This document shows, piece after piece, positions 23,443-35,092 of a stretch of 64,000 nucleotides of DNA. The notes under the pieces are model-generated. The model had not been told where the DNA came from. It made no database searches and saw nothing but the letters and a program-made list of their open reading frames with translations. A program made the translations under genes and the position numbers. The DNA is taken from positions 87,075,756-87,139,755 of the forward strand of contig OZ018333.1 in NCBI GenBank assembly GCA_963969495.1, read 5' to 3'. Numbering within the stretch: position 1 is the first letter of the stretch; every line of letters begins with the position of its first letter. The DNA is from Ceratothoa steindachneri (taxonomy: Eukaryota > Arthropoda > Malacostraca > Isopoda > Cymothoidae).

Positions 23443-24782
23443 CTAGCTCGGAGGAGACGCGGGGGCCCTCCTCGAACAGAAGACCCTCGCGGGAATGGCC
23501 GTACCCTTCTCGGAGGCAGAACCCCGCGCGCTGTTGGTCGAACAAAGCGCTGAAGGCGCTGTCACCTTCGAGGACTTATTGGGGGAGGTTGGGATCGCCA
23601 TGCGAGTCTTTTCCTCCCTCCGCCTCGAAACCTTAGGCGGGCATTGCAGCTTCGGAGGTGGGGGGCCCTCTTTTCGAAGAGCCACTGTTTCCAAGCCTCT
23701 CGCTCCACCACTAGGCGTGGGCGAAGGAGCCGAAGCTCCTTTCTTATGACAGCTTTAGGAACCCCGGAAGATGGCTTAGCGACCAACTTCAGGGGTGTTG
23801 CCTCCTGTGAGTCTAACGACTCGGTGGAGGCGCGAGGCCGTTTCGCCTTACGGGAACCGGTCACGCTGGGGGAAGAGGGGGGGAACCGGGTTTTAGCTGG
23901 AGCTGGGTATGAACCCTTTTTGACGCCAGCTTCACCAAGGAAGCACCCGGGTTGAGTAGAGCCCGCAGAAGGGCTCCGAATGGGCGCGGAAACAACCGTG
24001 CTCGTTGGCCTGGATGGGACAGGAGCAGAGGGTGTCTTTCTAACCATTTTGGCATATGACGTCCAAGGGAGAGCCCGGCGCGCCAGGACCAAGTCCTTAG
24101 CCTCGCGCAATGAGAGTTGATCTTGAACGAACAGGATTTCTTTCTCGAGGAGAAATGCACCACATTTCTTCGAAGAAGCGGGGTGCGGCTCTCCGCAATT
24201 GACACACTTGGCCACACACGATTTAGACTTATCGTGTGCAGCCTTGGAGCAATTTACACAGACTTCGGGTGAACCCAAGTTTGCACGCGGTAGCGGTACC
24301 AACCGGCACGCACCGATTCAAGGAGCTTGTCACAGTCGAATGTGACGAAGAGTGTAGGGGTGGGCCTCGAGGCCCCACCCTGTTTTCTCATCACACGTTC
24401 GACCTTGACCGCCCCATGGTCGGCCAGCTCTAAGGTGATGTCCTCAATGGAATAGTCAACGAGTTCCCCCGCATAAACTACTCCTTTCACAAAGTTCATA
24501 GTAGAGTGCGGCGTCACACTCACCGGGGTGCCATGAAGTGTCCGAAGAGCACTTATCTTGGCCGCCTCAGCGGGATTCGCCAGAAAGCTACCGTCCGAGA
24601 AACGGGTCACCTTCAGCTCTCTACTAATTACACTAGCTAATCCTCTCCTCTGATGGATCATGTTGCCCTTGGACAACATGGTGCCATCAGTGGAGCGAAT
24701 AACGAGGAAGCGTTTGAAGCCAGCGGGCTTGAAAATGCCAGGTAACCTCTGAATGAGGGGCCCTGATGTTATCGAGGTTCCG
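23443..24782 (-). pseudogene. A1 ORF1 (gag-like)
   Basis: From 24,782 the frame gives the central domain (SKGNMIHQRRGLASVISREL; ADHGAVKVERVMRKQGG; PTLFVTFDCDKLLESV). It then runs through a short deletion that removes the first zinc knuckle and on to 24,302-23,562 with two knuckles, CVNCSKAAHDKSKSC and CVNCGEPHPASSKKC. The C-terminal third is proline/serine-rich, then arginine-rich (RLRFRGGGRKRLAWR). Frames change at about 24,290. The apparent start upstream of 24,782 belongs to the adjoining A4 fragment and is not real. Confidence 0.7.
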
Positions 24783-25074
24783 CCGTGACACTGAGGACAC
24801 TTCCCTGTGGGACACCCTCTTCCTGCTAAATTAAGCCAGAGAGGGCTCATCTCACCCACACTCTGAATCAAGATCTCACAAAAATTCAGATATAAATATT
24901 GGGAGGAGTCCCTTCGTCCCTATCATGTGATGTCTCAATGATACCATTTCACTGTGGCATAGTGGTTTATGAAGGAAGGCCTGGCAGACAGCATTTTCCA
25001 GTCATAGCAGAGCATCTGATATGGAGTAAAACTTGCAAAACCCACACTGTGCAAACGACAGATGGCCTCCACTG

Positions 25075-26233
25075 CAGGGTTGGCAAAAACCCCCAAGTTT
25101 TGAAAAGACCCAATAAAACCCGGGTTTTATTCTGGGTTTTTCCAAATCTTGTTTTTTTTTCAAAAAACAAATGCTATAAGCACTAGAATAACATAAAAAA
25201 GAATAGCCATCTCTATTTTTATATAATATTAATAATTACTTAGTCTAATAATTATATTATAGTAAGAACAGATCACAGTAACAGATCACTGATCAAGAAT
25301 TGTGGGTACCCATCATAGACATAACCTGTAGAAGGAGAGATGAAATAACCATAATTTGATACATATTTTTTTAAATTATAAATATGAATTTTGAATAAAA
25401 TAATGATAAGTAGCATTCATTTCTTGAGAAAAAAAGTAATTTTGAAAATAAAAACCAAAACTTGGGTTTTATTCTAGGTTTTTCAAATCTTGGGTTTTTT
25501 CAAAAAACAAATGCTACAAGTACTAGAATAACATAGAAAAAGCATAGCTATCTCTATTTTTATATAATATTAATGATTACTAGGTTTAATAATTATATAA
25601 TAGTAAGAACAGATCACTAATCAAGAATTGTGGGTACCCATGATAGCCTTAACCTATAGAAGGAGAGATGAAATATTATGAGTCAGTATCAGAGAAATAA
25701 TCTTAATTTGATACATATTTGTTTAAATTATAAACATAAATAGGAAATTGGAATAAAAGAATGATAAGTAGCATTCATTTCTTAAGAAAAAAGTAATTTA
25801 AAAAAAAACAAACCTGTTTTATTCTGGGTTTTTTCAAAAAACAAATATTACAAGCACTAGAATAACATAGAAAAAGCATATCTATCATAATTTTTATATA
25901 ATATTAATAATTACTAAGTTTAATAACTATATTATAGTAAGAACAGATCACTGATTGAGAATTGTGGGTACCCATGATAGCCTTAACCTATAGAAGGAGA
26001 GATGAAATATTATGGGTCAGTATCAGAGAAATAACCTTAATTGGCTACATATTTATTGAAATTATAAAACAAATATGAATTTTGAATAAAATAATGATAA
26101 GTGGCATTCATTTCTTGAAAAACACCAAAAAAACCCAGGTTTTTTCAAATTTCACTTGAAAAAGTAAAAAAAAAAAAAAACCTGGGAATAAAACCCAGTT
26201 TTTTATGGCTGTTTTTTTTATTTGCCCACCCTG
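25075..26233. mobile_element. Non-autonomous hAT-like DNA transposon
   Basis: This 1,159-base AT-rich insertion in the RT of A4 has inverted ends: CAGGGTTGGCAAAAA at the left and, as reverse complement of the right end, CAGGGTGGGCAAATA. It is flanked by the identical eight bases CTCCACTG at 25,067-25,074 and 26,234-26,241, and removing it with one duplicate restores the A4 alignment. An 8-bp duplication with CAGGG-type ends is characteristic of the hAT superfamily. There is no transposase. The interior is about three tandem units of 340 and 334 bases (landmark CAAAAAACAAAT at 25,161, 25,501 and 25,835), each with the AAACCCGGGTTTT-like border. Confidence 0.85.
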
Positions 26234-26241
26234 CTCCACTG

Positions 26242-27150
26242 TCCAGAAAAAAGGCTAATCTAACATTTACCAATTTTTGCATCAACTTACACATGTAGGA
26301 GGTTAGAGAGATTGGGTGGAAACTGGCTGGGGTAGAGTGATCTCTCCCCCGTTTGCGAAAAGCGAGCCCAGTAGCGATTCACCATGAATCTGGGAGGATA
26401 CCTTCTACCCAGACTCTCTTCAACAAATTTAACAGAGAGACAATACTTCACTCACCCAGGTGTTGAAGCATGGTGTGCAGGCCATTTTCTGGACCAGGGG
26501 TGGTGTCCATGCTCAAATCGATAGTGGAATGCAACTCACTCAGTAAACCTGTTGTTGAAGGGTTTTTTGCCTCTCGAGGTAAACTCCAGTCAACGGGCTT
26601 CTTCGTGCATTGAATGCTGGCAGGGCAGAATCTCAAAAAGAGAATATGAAAAGTGGTCACAAAGGATTCCACCACAGATGCAGGGTCCGGATTGCGGCCC
26701 CATTCACCTGGAAAAGAGGAGGAGGGTCCTGCAAGAAGTTTCCCCAAATCGTTTTGACTCTTCCACACCTCTGCTAGAGGGGCCTTCCAGTTAAGTGAAG
26801 ACATGTATACCCACCAGGAAGAGAGGCGGGCGTGCTTTCAAACATACAGGAACCTAGCCCTAGCTTGACGAAATTCATTGACAGTGAAGTCGCTCAGATG
26901 GCACTTATAGCACATGTAGGAATAATGCTACTGTTTGAGAGGTGCCTCATACTCGGCTAAACACCACAGAAGTGGTTGGCATGCAAACTGGGCCGACATC
27001 CTAGGAATAGTAGTTAGGCTCACAGAGATGAGATTGCCTGAAAACTCAACGGCCTCATCAACCGACCTAAACTCCTCAACTGAGATAGAGAAATCAGTCA
27101 TTTCCTGAAATGCCAACCACCGTGCCCAAATGGATCTCCGTGTCATCAGA
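26242..27150 (-). pseudogene. A4 endonuclease/RT linker and RT N-terminal part
   Basis: Continues copy A4 on the minus strand. The linker reads LAFQEMTDFSISVEEFRSVD (27,120-27,050). The RT N-terminal region around 26,804-26,448 resembles A1 and A3 at the EVWKS, ELHSTIDLSMDT and MLQHLGE segments. Several stops and frameshifts. The RT palm resumes beyond the hAT insertion at 25,074-24,783. Confidence 0.6.
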
Positions 27151-28118
27151 AGCTACCTGGATGCAATAGACAAGACAACCCCAGATTGATCGATGAACCT
27201 TCCAATACCAGATTGGGCTTCACATTTTTTGAAGCTCCACCGCAGTCTTTCAACCAGAATTGCAAATAACATAAAGAGAAGTAGGTGTTCCACCTCAAAA
27301 TATATTTAATTATGATGAGACTAATCTGGCTGACAATACATCAGCAGAGAAATTCTTATTCCACCGAGGAATGTAATACCCTGACAGGGTTATCAATATG
27401 ACTCAGAGCTGCGTCACATTGATGATGTGTGGAGACGCAGATGGAACCCTTTTGCCACCACTTATAGTTTATATAAGTGACAATCTTTATACATCATGGA
27501 TTCAGGGAGGGCCAAAAGGAGCTCCTTGCTGCCAGAAAAGATGTTGCAAAAATGGAGCAATGTACCACAACACCACTAGTGGGTGAATGGACATCCATGC
27601 CTTTGAAGGGTGATTCATCAAAGTGCTCTTACCTCACTGCAACAAACTCTAGGGCACCAGTTCTCATTGCAGACAACCTAAGCTCTCACTTCTCGGAAGG
27701 TGTCCTGCAAGCTGTGGAACGATGTGATATAAAGCTCATTTGCCTGCCCCCGAATTCCACAGATAAAACACAGCCACTAGACGTTGCCTTCTTCAGGCGG
27801 ATGAAGGCGGCCTGGAAGAAACTTCTGACCGATTGCAAGACTTCCCTCAAATGGTTACTAAACTGTTAAATCATCCAACCTTCAAGCCTAAAATTTCTGA
27901 CAAGGGTTTTTAGAGCCACAAGTATATATCCAGCAACCTCCAAAATTTACTGAAACATTTGCCGAGTACTTGCGAGGAACCACAAACACCTTCCAGCAGC
28001 CAACAGTCTGAATCAGAGAGTACCAGTGCTGGTGATCAATCTTTTCATTTGGAATCTCTCAATGATGTCATAACAACCATGTTCGGAAAGTTTTTGTATG
28101 AACAATGCTTCAAAACAA
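27151..28118 (+). pseudogene. pogo/Tigger-type transposase relic
   Basis: A plus-strand DDE_1 transposase fragment. YDETNLADN (27,311) carries the first catalytic aspartate. MMCGDADGTLLPPLIVYI (27,420-27,475) and GGPKGAP follow. After a frameshift, VLIADNLSSHFS (27,660) holds the second aspartate, and LICLPPNSTDKTQPLDVAFF (27,740-27,800) holds the third. These blocks are typical of pogo/Tigger and jerky-type proteins. The N-terminal DNA-binding domain is absent and stops lie before YDETN. Terminal inverted repeats were not identified, so this is a partial copy inside A4, probably brought in with a deletion of the A4 endonuclease. Confidence 0.75.
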
Positions 28119-28136
28119 GTACCGGTAGTCGAGGCT

Positions 28137-28375
28137 GAGGGGCTAAAGTGATTCCTGGCTGAGCAGTAACTGAAGCCAGGAGAGAGTCCTGGTATTAGCC
28201 AGGGCTGGATGTGAATCATTTATGCCATAAGCTCTACCAGCGGAGTGCCCAGATGTGTAAAACCTGCAGAAGGGTTCCGAATGGATGCAGAAATGGCCGT
28301 GCTTGTAGGCCTGAAGGGGCCAGGACCAAATGGTCTCTTTCTTAACAGTGAGGCATAAGATGTACCATGCAGCAA
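28137..28375 (-). pseudogene. A4 ORF1, C-terminal fragment
   Basis: Matches the proline/serine-rich C-terminal part of family A ORF1 (compare 23,900-24,060 in A1) from the GTATGAACCC-like segment to the conserved SYAxxLRK block. Cut at 28,375 by the AT-rich block, after which ORF1 resumes at 29,395. Confidence 0.55.
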
Positions 28376-29394
28376 TAGGTACTGTTGGTGCTCAGATTGG
28401 GTCAGCGGAACATAAAATGACAGGTTGAGTTTTTCAAATGGTTTCTTGGCTGGGGTGTAAATCCAGCCCAAATGACAACTCAGGGAAGGAGTATTCAGAA
28501 AGGAAATAGGAAAAGGAATAGTAGAAGAGTGGAAAGGAAAAAGGCTTGAACAGTTCAGTATTAAAGGTTAAGCAGAAGTGGAGAAATCAGGGAGCAAAGG
28601 AGAGACTTAAGAGAAGGCAACCAAGAGGCTGGAGCTTAAAATTTCTTCTTTTTTTAGCATTGGGTTGCTAATAACAACAGGGTTGTTAGAGTAGATTAAA
28701 TTTAAAAACTAACTACTATACAAAAGAATATTTACAATTGGAGCAACAATAGAGATTTTTTAGTCTTTAGACAAAATAGACCAAAGACTGGAATGAATTT
28801 TTACATCCAAGACTGGCACAATTGGAGGTTTTTCAGTCCAAGACTAGATCTATTTCTTTGGTCCTAGACTAGAACCGAAAAAATACAGTTTTTATTAATA
28901 TATGAGACTGGAATTCTTCTAAAGAAAATTTAATAATGAAATGGAGGTAAAGATTATAAATTTAGTAATATAATAATGTAAATCTATTGCGATAAATTAT
29001 AATAAATTTAAGTTTGACTTAGGCTTATTAATTTACAACAGAAAACTTCATGAAGAGGTGAAGAAACTTTTGTCTTGCACAGAAACATAGTCAATAAGAT
29101 TGGACTAAATTAAGAGTTAGCACAAATTTAAATAATCTAATTTTTCTAACAGGTAAATAATAAAAGAGATAAGTTCAAAATTAGCAAATAACTTGACTTA
29201 TAAAGTTGATTACCAAAAATTTCTAGTTTGGGATGCTTTAATAAATTCAAAGGTAATTATCAGATTTCTTCTCTGAAACTAAAGGAAATTATTTAATTAA
29301 AAATATTCTACCAATAATCTAATCTAAATATTTAAAGGAAAAAATTAAAATAAATGAATAGGTAATTACATAGAACAAAAGGGGAATATATTAC
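28376..29394. other. AT-rich insertion in A4 ORF1, origin unknown
   Basis: About one kilobase with no match to other family A copies splits an otherwise continuous ORF1 alignment. The first 300 bases are purine-rich (AAAGGAAAAAGG-like) and the rest is AT-rich with TTTAGTC/GACTAG motifs. I see no inverted ends, no clear target duplication and no coding frame. Confidence 0.45.
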
Positions 29395-30700
29395 AGCGTA
29401 CCAGGACCAAGTCCTTAGCCTCGCGAAATGCGAGACAAAATGGAATCCTGGGCCTGGACAGCCAAGATTTCATTCTCAAGGTGATAAGCACCAGATTGTT
29501 TCAAAGAAGAGGGTTGTGGTTCTACAAAATTGACACACTTAGCCACACTAGATTTGAACTTATCGTGTGCAACCTTGGAGGAGTGGCAGTAGTAGCACCT
29601 CTGCAGCAGTGGCACAAATGCATTCATGCAGTATCGATACCAACCAGCACACACTGACTCAGGGAGCTTGCCCAGCTGAATGTGATAAGTGTAGAGTTAA
29701 ATTTTGAGGCCCCTCACTGTTTTCTCAACACATTTGCCAGAAGGCTCCTAACTTGGAAATGGGTCACCTTTAGCTTTCTACCAATCAAGCTAGCCAGAGC
29801 TCTCCTCTGATGGATCATGTTGCCCTTAGACAACATGCTCCCTTCAGTGAAACAAATAATGGGAAACCTTTGAAGCCAGTGGGCTAAAAAATCACAGGTA
29901 ACCTCTGAATGAGGGGCCCCAATGTAATCGAGACTCCACTCAACAGGGGCCCTGTGCATCCCTACAGCTACCACAGACTGAGTGGAGCCCCCCTTTTTTG
30001 TTTCTTTTTACGAGAGGGCATGGAATAAACCCGCTTCTCCACTCCACTGGAGGAGCCCCCAGGCCAGGTGGGCTGGCCTCAGCAAGATCCTTCTCTGAAA
30101 TGGATGTCTTGGGTATCATATGGGTACCAGCCTGGGAAGGAGATCCCTCCTTTCATTGTTAGGCCTCCGATGCTTGCACCATCTGAGATGAAGTCTTCAC
30201 TGGGGTGGACCTGGGTTCTGTGCTTGGTACCAAGGACTTGGTCAACCCCATGAAAGATCCTACCATCTGGGGCTGAGTCACCTCAGGGAACATGTCTGTC
30301 CCTACCAAGACATCACAGGTCCCCTTTAAGGTACCTTTTGTCCTATTCTGGGCATCAGAGAAGAGAGAGGGGCACATACAGTGCCCCCCTGTAAGCTCAA
30401 AATGCATGTCAGCAGGACTTTGTAGGGCACGGGCAGACAGGCCCTGTCATTCCTCACCCACCTAACAGGGTTGACCCTATTGAACTACTCCCACCAAGAG
30501 TGGTCAAATATGTGCTGCTGGCATGCTTTCTTGGCAGTCCCCTGGGAAAGTAAAGGGGAAACTGTGGCTGTAAAGAGAGATTCACCCAAGGGAGACTGCA
30601 GAGAAGGGGGTGAGGAGGAGTCCCCTGCACCAGTAGGCATAGAAGAGGAGTTAGCCTTCTCTCTGGTCAGAGTTTTGGAAGATCCCATGCAAAAGCACAG
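29395..30700 (-). pseudogene. A4 ORF1 (gag-like)
   Basis: Decayed ORF1. 29,654-29,415 joins the first half of knuckle one (CYYCH) directly to the second half of knuckle two (KVAHDKFKSS) and continues into a third knuckle with a phenylalanine in place of a cysteine (CVNFVEP), so a local deletion fused the knuckles. 29,974-29,714 holds the LSKGNMIHQRRALAS block. 30,688-30,485 gives the N-terminal GAGDSSSPPSL segment seen also in A2 at about 14,840. Multiple stops. Confidence 0.6.
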
Positions 30701-31312
30701 GGGTGGGGACCTCCATTATTTTCAGTGCAGCTGCCCGAAGGTGGCTCTGGCAATGATAGGGGGAAAGTATTAATGTTTTCATATATGGGCACAGTGACCC
30801 TATTTTTAGCACAAGACACTATTCACCTCATGCATTAGCCGCTCTGTGAAGAGTGAATATAGGACTAGCAAAACCAGATGTCACCATTTGAGGCCACCCC
30901 TCCCACCTAGTAGCCTGGCAGTCCATCAGCAAGCCAACTCCACCTTAGGCTTGGTGTAGAATCAATAGACAGTGAAGGAGAAAGTAAGGGGATGTGAGGA
31001 AGGAAAGAGTGAGGATGAAGCAGGTTGTTAAACACTTATCACCAAAAGCCGGAGCTCAGGGGTAAGGGGACATTGTCCCCTTCCTATAAGCCTTGATCCG
31101 GGATGGTTGGGTGATACAAAGCTGGTCAGTATCTACCCTCTGAAATTAGAGACCAACCAGAGAAAGTTGTGAGAGAGGTTGAAGGAAAAGTGAGCAAGCA
31201 GGGTAAAATAACAGGGTGTCAGAAAGGAGAAGGGGATAAACTGGGCTGGACAAGGCACTGCGTTGCATCAGCACACCAGCCAGGAAAGCAAATCACCGTG
31301 CCCTTTATGGGA

Positions 31313-33514
31313 TATAGATGAAATCCCCCACAATTAGGTGGGAGCATGGGGGGGAAGCCCTTCATGCAAAAGTAGCTAAAAAAAGCTAATTTTTACCAGA
31401 AATAGCATAAAGTAGTAGGCACTATCATCCTCTTAAATTACCGACTCAAAACAATGAAATAATGCAAAGTAGTAGCTAGAAAAATAGCCCACCCAAATGG
31501 CAAGCAAAATCCTATGCTGTAATCTTAACAATCACCATAAACACCTTGTGATTGGTCAATTACAGTGTTTAATACAGATCAATAATTGGCCAGTGGGATA
31601 GCTAAAAGACAGTAAAAAAATAGCAAAATCATCTGCCGTTAATCTTAACAAGTACCTTTTTTTCATTTCTACAAACTATTTTTAGGATACTATTTCTTAT
31701 TATCATTGCAAAAGAATCCATCCTGTAGCGGCTGGGATAATTTTTTATATTAGCGACTCAGGTGTTGTTTGTGTGTTTCATTCCAAATTGAACGATATCA
31801 TGTTTCATCTTTCATTCATTTGGGCATGAAGACTCACCCTCAGGAACAAGTATTACACCGGAAGATTTGGGAACAAAAGACAAAGCATTATAGGATAAAA
31901 TGAAAATAAATGCCTGAGTAGCTAATGTAACAAATTACCTACTCTCTTATTACAAAAATTTGACATACTTCAAGCACACTTTCTTGAGGTTTTGAAATTG
32001 ATGCTACCTATCCAGCCATGTGGGTTGTAGATATACTCAAGCATGGGTTGATTTGCTAGATTTTCAAAGTGGTAAGTATGTGCGCCATGTGCTCCAACAT
32101 CTTTTATTTTAACCAACAATACTCAACTCTTTCAATTTTATTTGTTAAACATCAATTAATAAATAGTAAAAGTAGTAATTTGAGTAAAGAATAATTTTTA
32201 TATAAATACTATTTTGTAATTTTCAAAGACATAAATGTTTTTAATTCTAAAAATTATGCTCACAATTGAATTTTTAGCTTCCGGAACTTAAAATTAACGT
32301 AGTTATTCAACTTTCAAAAATATAATTTTACTTTGCTAAATTTGAATCTTTCTGCATTATTTTTGCCCTCATTCCTTCAACTTTTGGCCTAATTAGTTCA
32401 CTCAGAACTGGCTTTTTTAGATCAGGAGGCAATCTGTGCATGAGTCTTTTAACAATTATCCAATAGTATTTTGTATTAGATTGCCTGACTAGTTCACCAA
32501 TACCAGCCTTTTTAATTCTTCAGCCGATCGACACATGCATCTTTTGCTGATTATCCAATGGCATTTTGTTTTAGATTGACATATATTTCAGGCGATTTGC
32601 TTTATTTTTTTTAGTTTATATTGTATAATGACATGCAGTGGCTCTGCTAGGTCATCAGGGTTAAAGGATTTAAAAAGGCAAAAACCCAGTGCGAATGTTC
32701 CATTAGTGAGTTTAAGGCCATGTGGCTTTCTAATCCTGAATTTGAACAAGTACTAGCCTCTTATTTAGAAACTGTTTTCTGTGCAAAGTTTTGATTCAAC
32801 TAGAGGCCTAGCAAAATTTAGCAATCAACTTTTGTATTCAAATCTGATGATAGGCATTTGAATTAGGAATATTACAAGTTTTTTAAAGTTGAGGGGGAAG
32901 GTGCAAGCTACACAATTAAGTGTGGTGAGGTATTGGGATTGAAGCCACCCACATCCTCCACAATTAAGTGGGGGTGAAGCCCCTAAAAAAATTAATTTTT
33001 AGCAGAAATACACTAGAGTAGGCTGCGCTATATGAGTCTTTTAAATGATTTTGATCAATATGTTTTTCTTATGCAGTTGTATGTGTAGTTTTTTTATCTG
33101 AAACTCCTTTTCACTGAATATACATACTTTTCCAATTAACATAACATGATTTCACAGATGATAAAAATTACAATGGCCTATCAAAGGTCATCCACATTGA
33201 AATGAGCAAATATAAATTGAAATAAAATGTCTACCTCTCTCCTATACATTTTCATGGAGTTAATTTCAACCTTTTGTTTCAGGATGCCCTGTAATGTGAA
33301 GAATTAGCTTTCTTTTCCTAGTCTGCTTTCATTTTTTGACTGGACATATTTCCAACTAGACCCTCTCAGATAATATATTATGCTTTGCAGGGCTTATTTT
33401 TCTGTTTGTCTTGCATGAAACTGATTAATATATCTATATATTCTTGCTTCATTATGTGTTCTGCCAATAGTTAAGTTTATGTAATGATAAAAGAAAATAA
33501 TTTTTCATTTTAGG
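31313..33514. other. AT-rich intergenic sequence with dispersed repeats
   Basis: No gene. A G-rich motif (CACAATTAGGTGGGAG with AAGCCC and a following AGCTAATTTTTA block) at 31,330-31,420 recurs at 32,948-33,030, so these are two copies of one unknown repeat. An approximate tandem pair of about 96 bases lies at 32,390-32,580 (landmark ATTATCCAAT, then ATTTTGT and AGATTG). A CR1-like 3' tail in minus orientation is at 33,147-33,196. A short frame near 32,660-32,810 (WLSNPEFEQVLASYL) faintly recalls BED/hAT proteins but is too weak to call. Confidence 0.45.
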
Positions 33515-35092
33515 GCAACTAGCCAGCCTGGAGAGCTGCCTGTATTCCTGCCATGTAATGGGTGTAAGGAAGAGCAAAATACTGGTCTGGTCGCCCAGTC
33601 CTCATGAAATCTTTGGCACCCTCATTGGTGCATTCATCCCCTGTAATTCCTACATGTTCAGGAACCCAGAAGATGATAATCTTGATATCCACCCAGCTCG
33701 CCAGAACCGTGGCGAGCATAAGGGCACTTTGTAAGCCACTATAAATCACAATCAAGTCTTCAAATCAGGCATATCGCGTTATCTCCTGTACCAAGAGATG
33801 CATTGCAACCAGCTCAGCCGTGAAGACAGATGCAGGCCCCACTGACTCAAAACAGAGGGGATATGGAGTGGAAATGGACTCCCTCTTGGTACTTGGAGCC
33901 ATCCATATACACTGGCACAGTTCCAACGTGACACGAAGTGTGTTCTAAAAAGGCCAAACACAATACCCTAGTGTTGTAGAAGCTTTGGGAACAGAGGCCT
34001 TGTGACAAATAGTCAATGGTGATACCTACCCTCCAGGGTGGCATCCTGGACAGAACCAGGGGTGCCACTAGCCCAAGAATTATACTGAACTCTCAAAGGA
34101 GTTAACTAGCCAAAAACCCAAAGGGCGTAGGTTATGACGGATCTCTCAGTGGCATAAGCACCGTTGAGATCACCTACGGATACATTGAGTGAGTGGCATC
34201 TACCCAGCATCAACAAGAAGGCTCTGAATGGGGGATGTAAGGAAGGCACTGGTTGGCAGGCGAAGGCTGGGGTGGTGGGTAGAGTCCACCTTCAGCAATA
34301 TACACTCGGCAGCAGATGCATAAAACTTGCATCCATAGTCAAGCTTCAAACAAACAGGGGATCAATAAAAAAGTAAGGTAGTAGCCCTATCAGCGCCCCA
34401 GGCGCTGAACGTCATGGAATGAAGAATATCCATGGCATGGGTACAAGAGACCCTAAGGCTGCACATATGAACCTCCTAGGTGAAGCATTGGTAAAATACA
34501 AACCAAGGAAACGGTGCAAGTCCACCACTTCCAGGGGCACTCCATTGAGATAAGGGTCTGGGTCAGGGTGGAGCCGTAGATAGCTGCACAAGTACACCAC
34601 CTTTGTCTTGGCCAAGAAAAACTGAAGCCTGTGCGCTTGGGGTTAGGGAGAGGCACGGTTCAATCCAGTTGGAGTCAACACTCAAGAGTTGCCATCTGGG
34701 CAGCAGCAAAAGAGATCAAAAGTTCGTCCACATAAAGCAGAACAACCATTCTCGTAGGCCTGGAGGAGCCAGTAGCAGAGGGCGTCTTTTTCTTAACATT
34801 GAAGCATAGGATGTCCCAGGCAGCACTGGGTGCACAAGGACCAAGTCTTTAGCCTTGCAAAATGAGACAATCATGGGGCTGAATAGCCAGTATTTCCTTA
34901 TTAAGGAGATACATACGATATTGCTTCAAAGAAGTCAGGTGTGGCTCTCCGCAATTGACACACTTGGATACACACATTAGTAACACCTTTGCAGCAGTGG
35001 CAGGAATGCCTTCATATGGTAGCACACCAACCGGCATACACAAACTCAAGGGGCTTGTCACAGTGGAACGTGATCAAGAGTGTAGGGGTGTC
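33515..35092 (-). mobile_element. Family A copy A5 (internally deleted, both ends truncated)
   Basis: A minus-strand relic. 35,092-34,745 is ORF1 around the second and third knuckles (CVSKCVNCGEPHLTSLKQY). At about 34,745 it jumps directly into RT at motif C (YVDE, 34,723-34,734), continuing through the RT C-terminal region to RNase H (VYMDGSK near 33,905) and stopping at 33,515 without the 3' UTR. The fusion removes the end of ORF1, the endonuclease and most of RT. Motif C aspartate two is glutamate, as in A3. Confidence 0.7.

Larger units (their letters stand above)
19511..24782 (-). mobile_element. Family A non-LTR retrotransposon, copy A1 (5'-truncated)
   Basis: This is the best preserved family A copy. 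From 5' to 3' on the minus strand it has ORF1 from within its N-terminal part (24,782), ORF2 endonuclease (23,441-22,220), RT (22,018-20,737), RNase H (20,719-19,943), the C-terminal tail and a 3' UTR ending in an A/T-rich tail at about 19,511-19,533. The 5' leader and first part of ORF1 are missing. At 24,782 it abuts an RT fragment of copy A4. No target duplication is visible, because the left flank is unrelated to A4. Confidence 0.8.
24783..31312 (-). mobile_element. Family A non-LTR retrotransposon, copy A4 (old, multiply interrupted)
   Basis: This is a decayed minus-strand copy. The 5' leader is 31,312-30,780 and ends CCCATAAAGGGCACGG, matching A2. ORF1 remains at 30,700-29,395 and 28,375-28,137, the endonuclease/RT linker and RT at 27,150-26,242 and 25,074-24,783. 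It is cut by an AT-rich block (28,376-29,394), a pogo/Tigger relic (27,151-28,118) and a hAT-like element (25,075-26,233). The N-terminal half of the endonuclease is missing, and at the left it ends within RT at 24,783 against A1. It has diverged more from A1 and A2 than they have from each other. Confidence 0.7.

Noticed and set aside
19511..24782. A1 as a simple nested insertion within A4
   Set aside because: The right flank is A4 RT but the left flank is unrelated, and no target duplication is present.
28675..28690. Inverted repeat AACAACAGGGTTGTT as a transposon end
   Set aside because: Single small palindrome with no partner or target duplication around the AT-rich block.
32660..32810. 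BED-type zinc finger exon (WLSNPEFEQVLASYL)
   Set aside because: Cysteine and histidine pairs are missing and no splice sites frame it.
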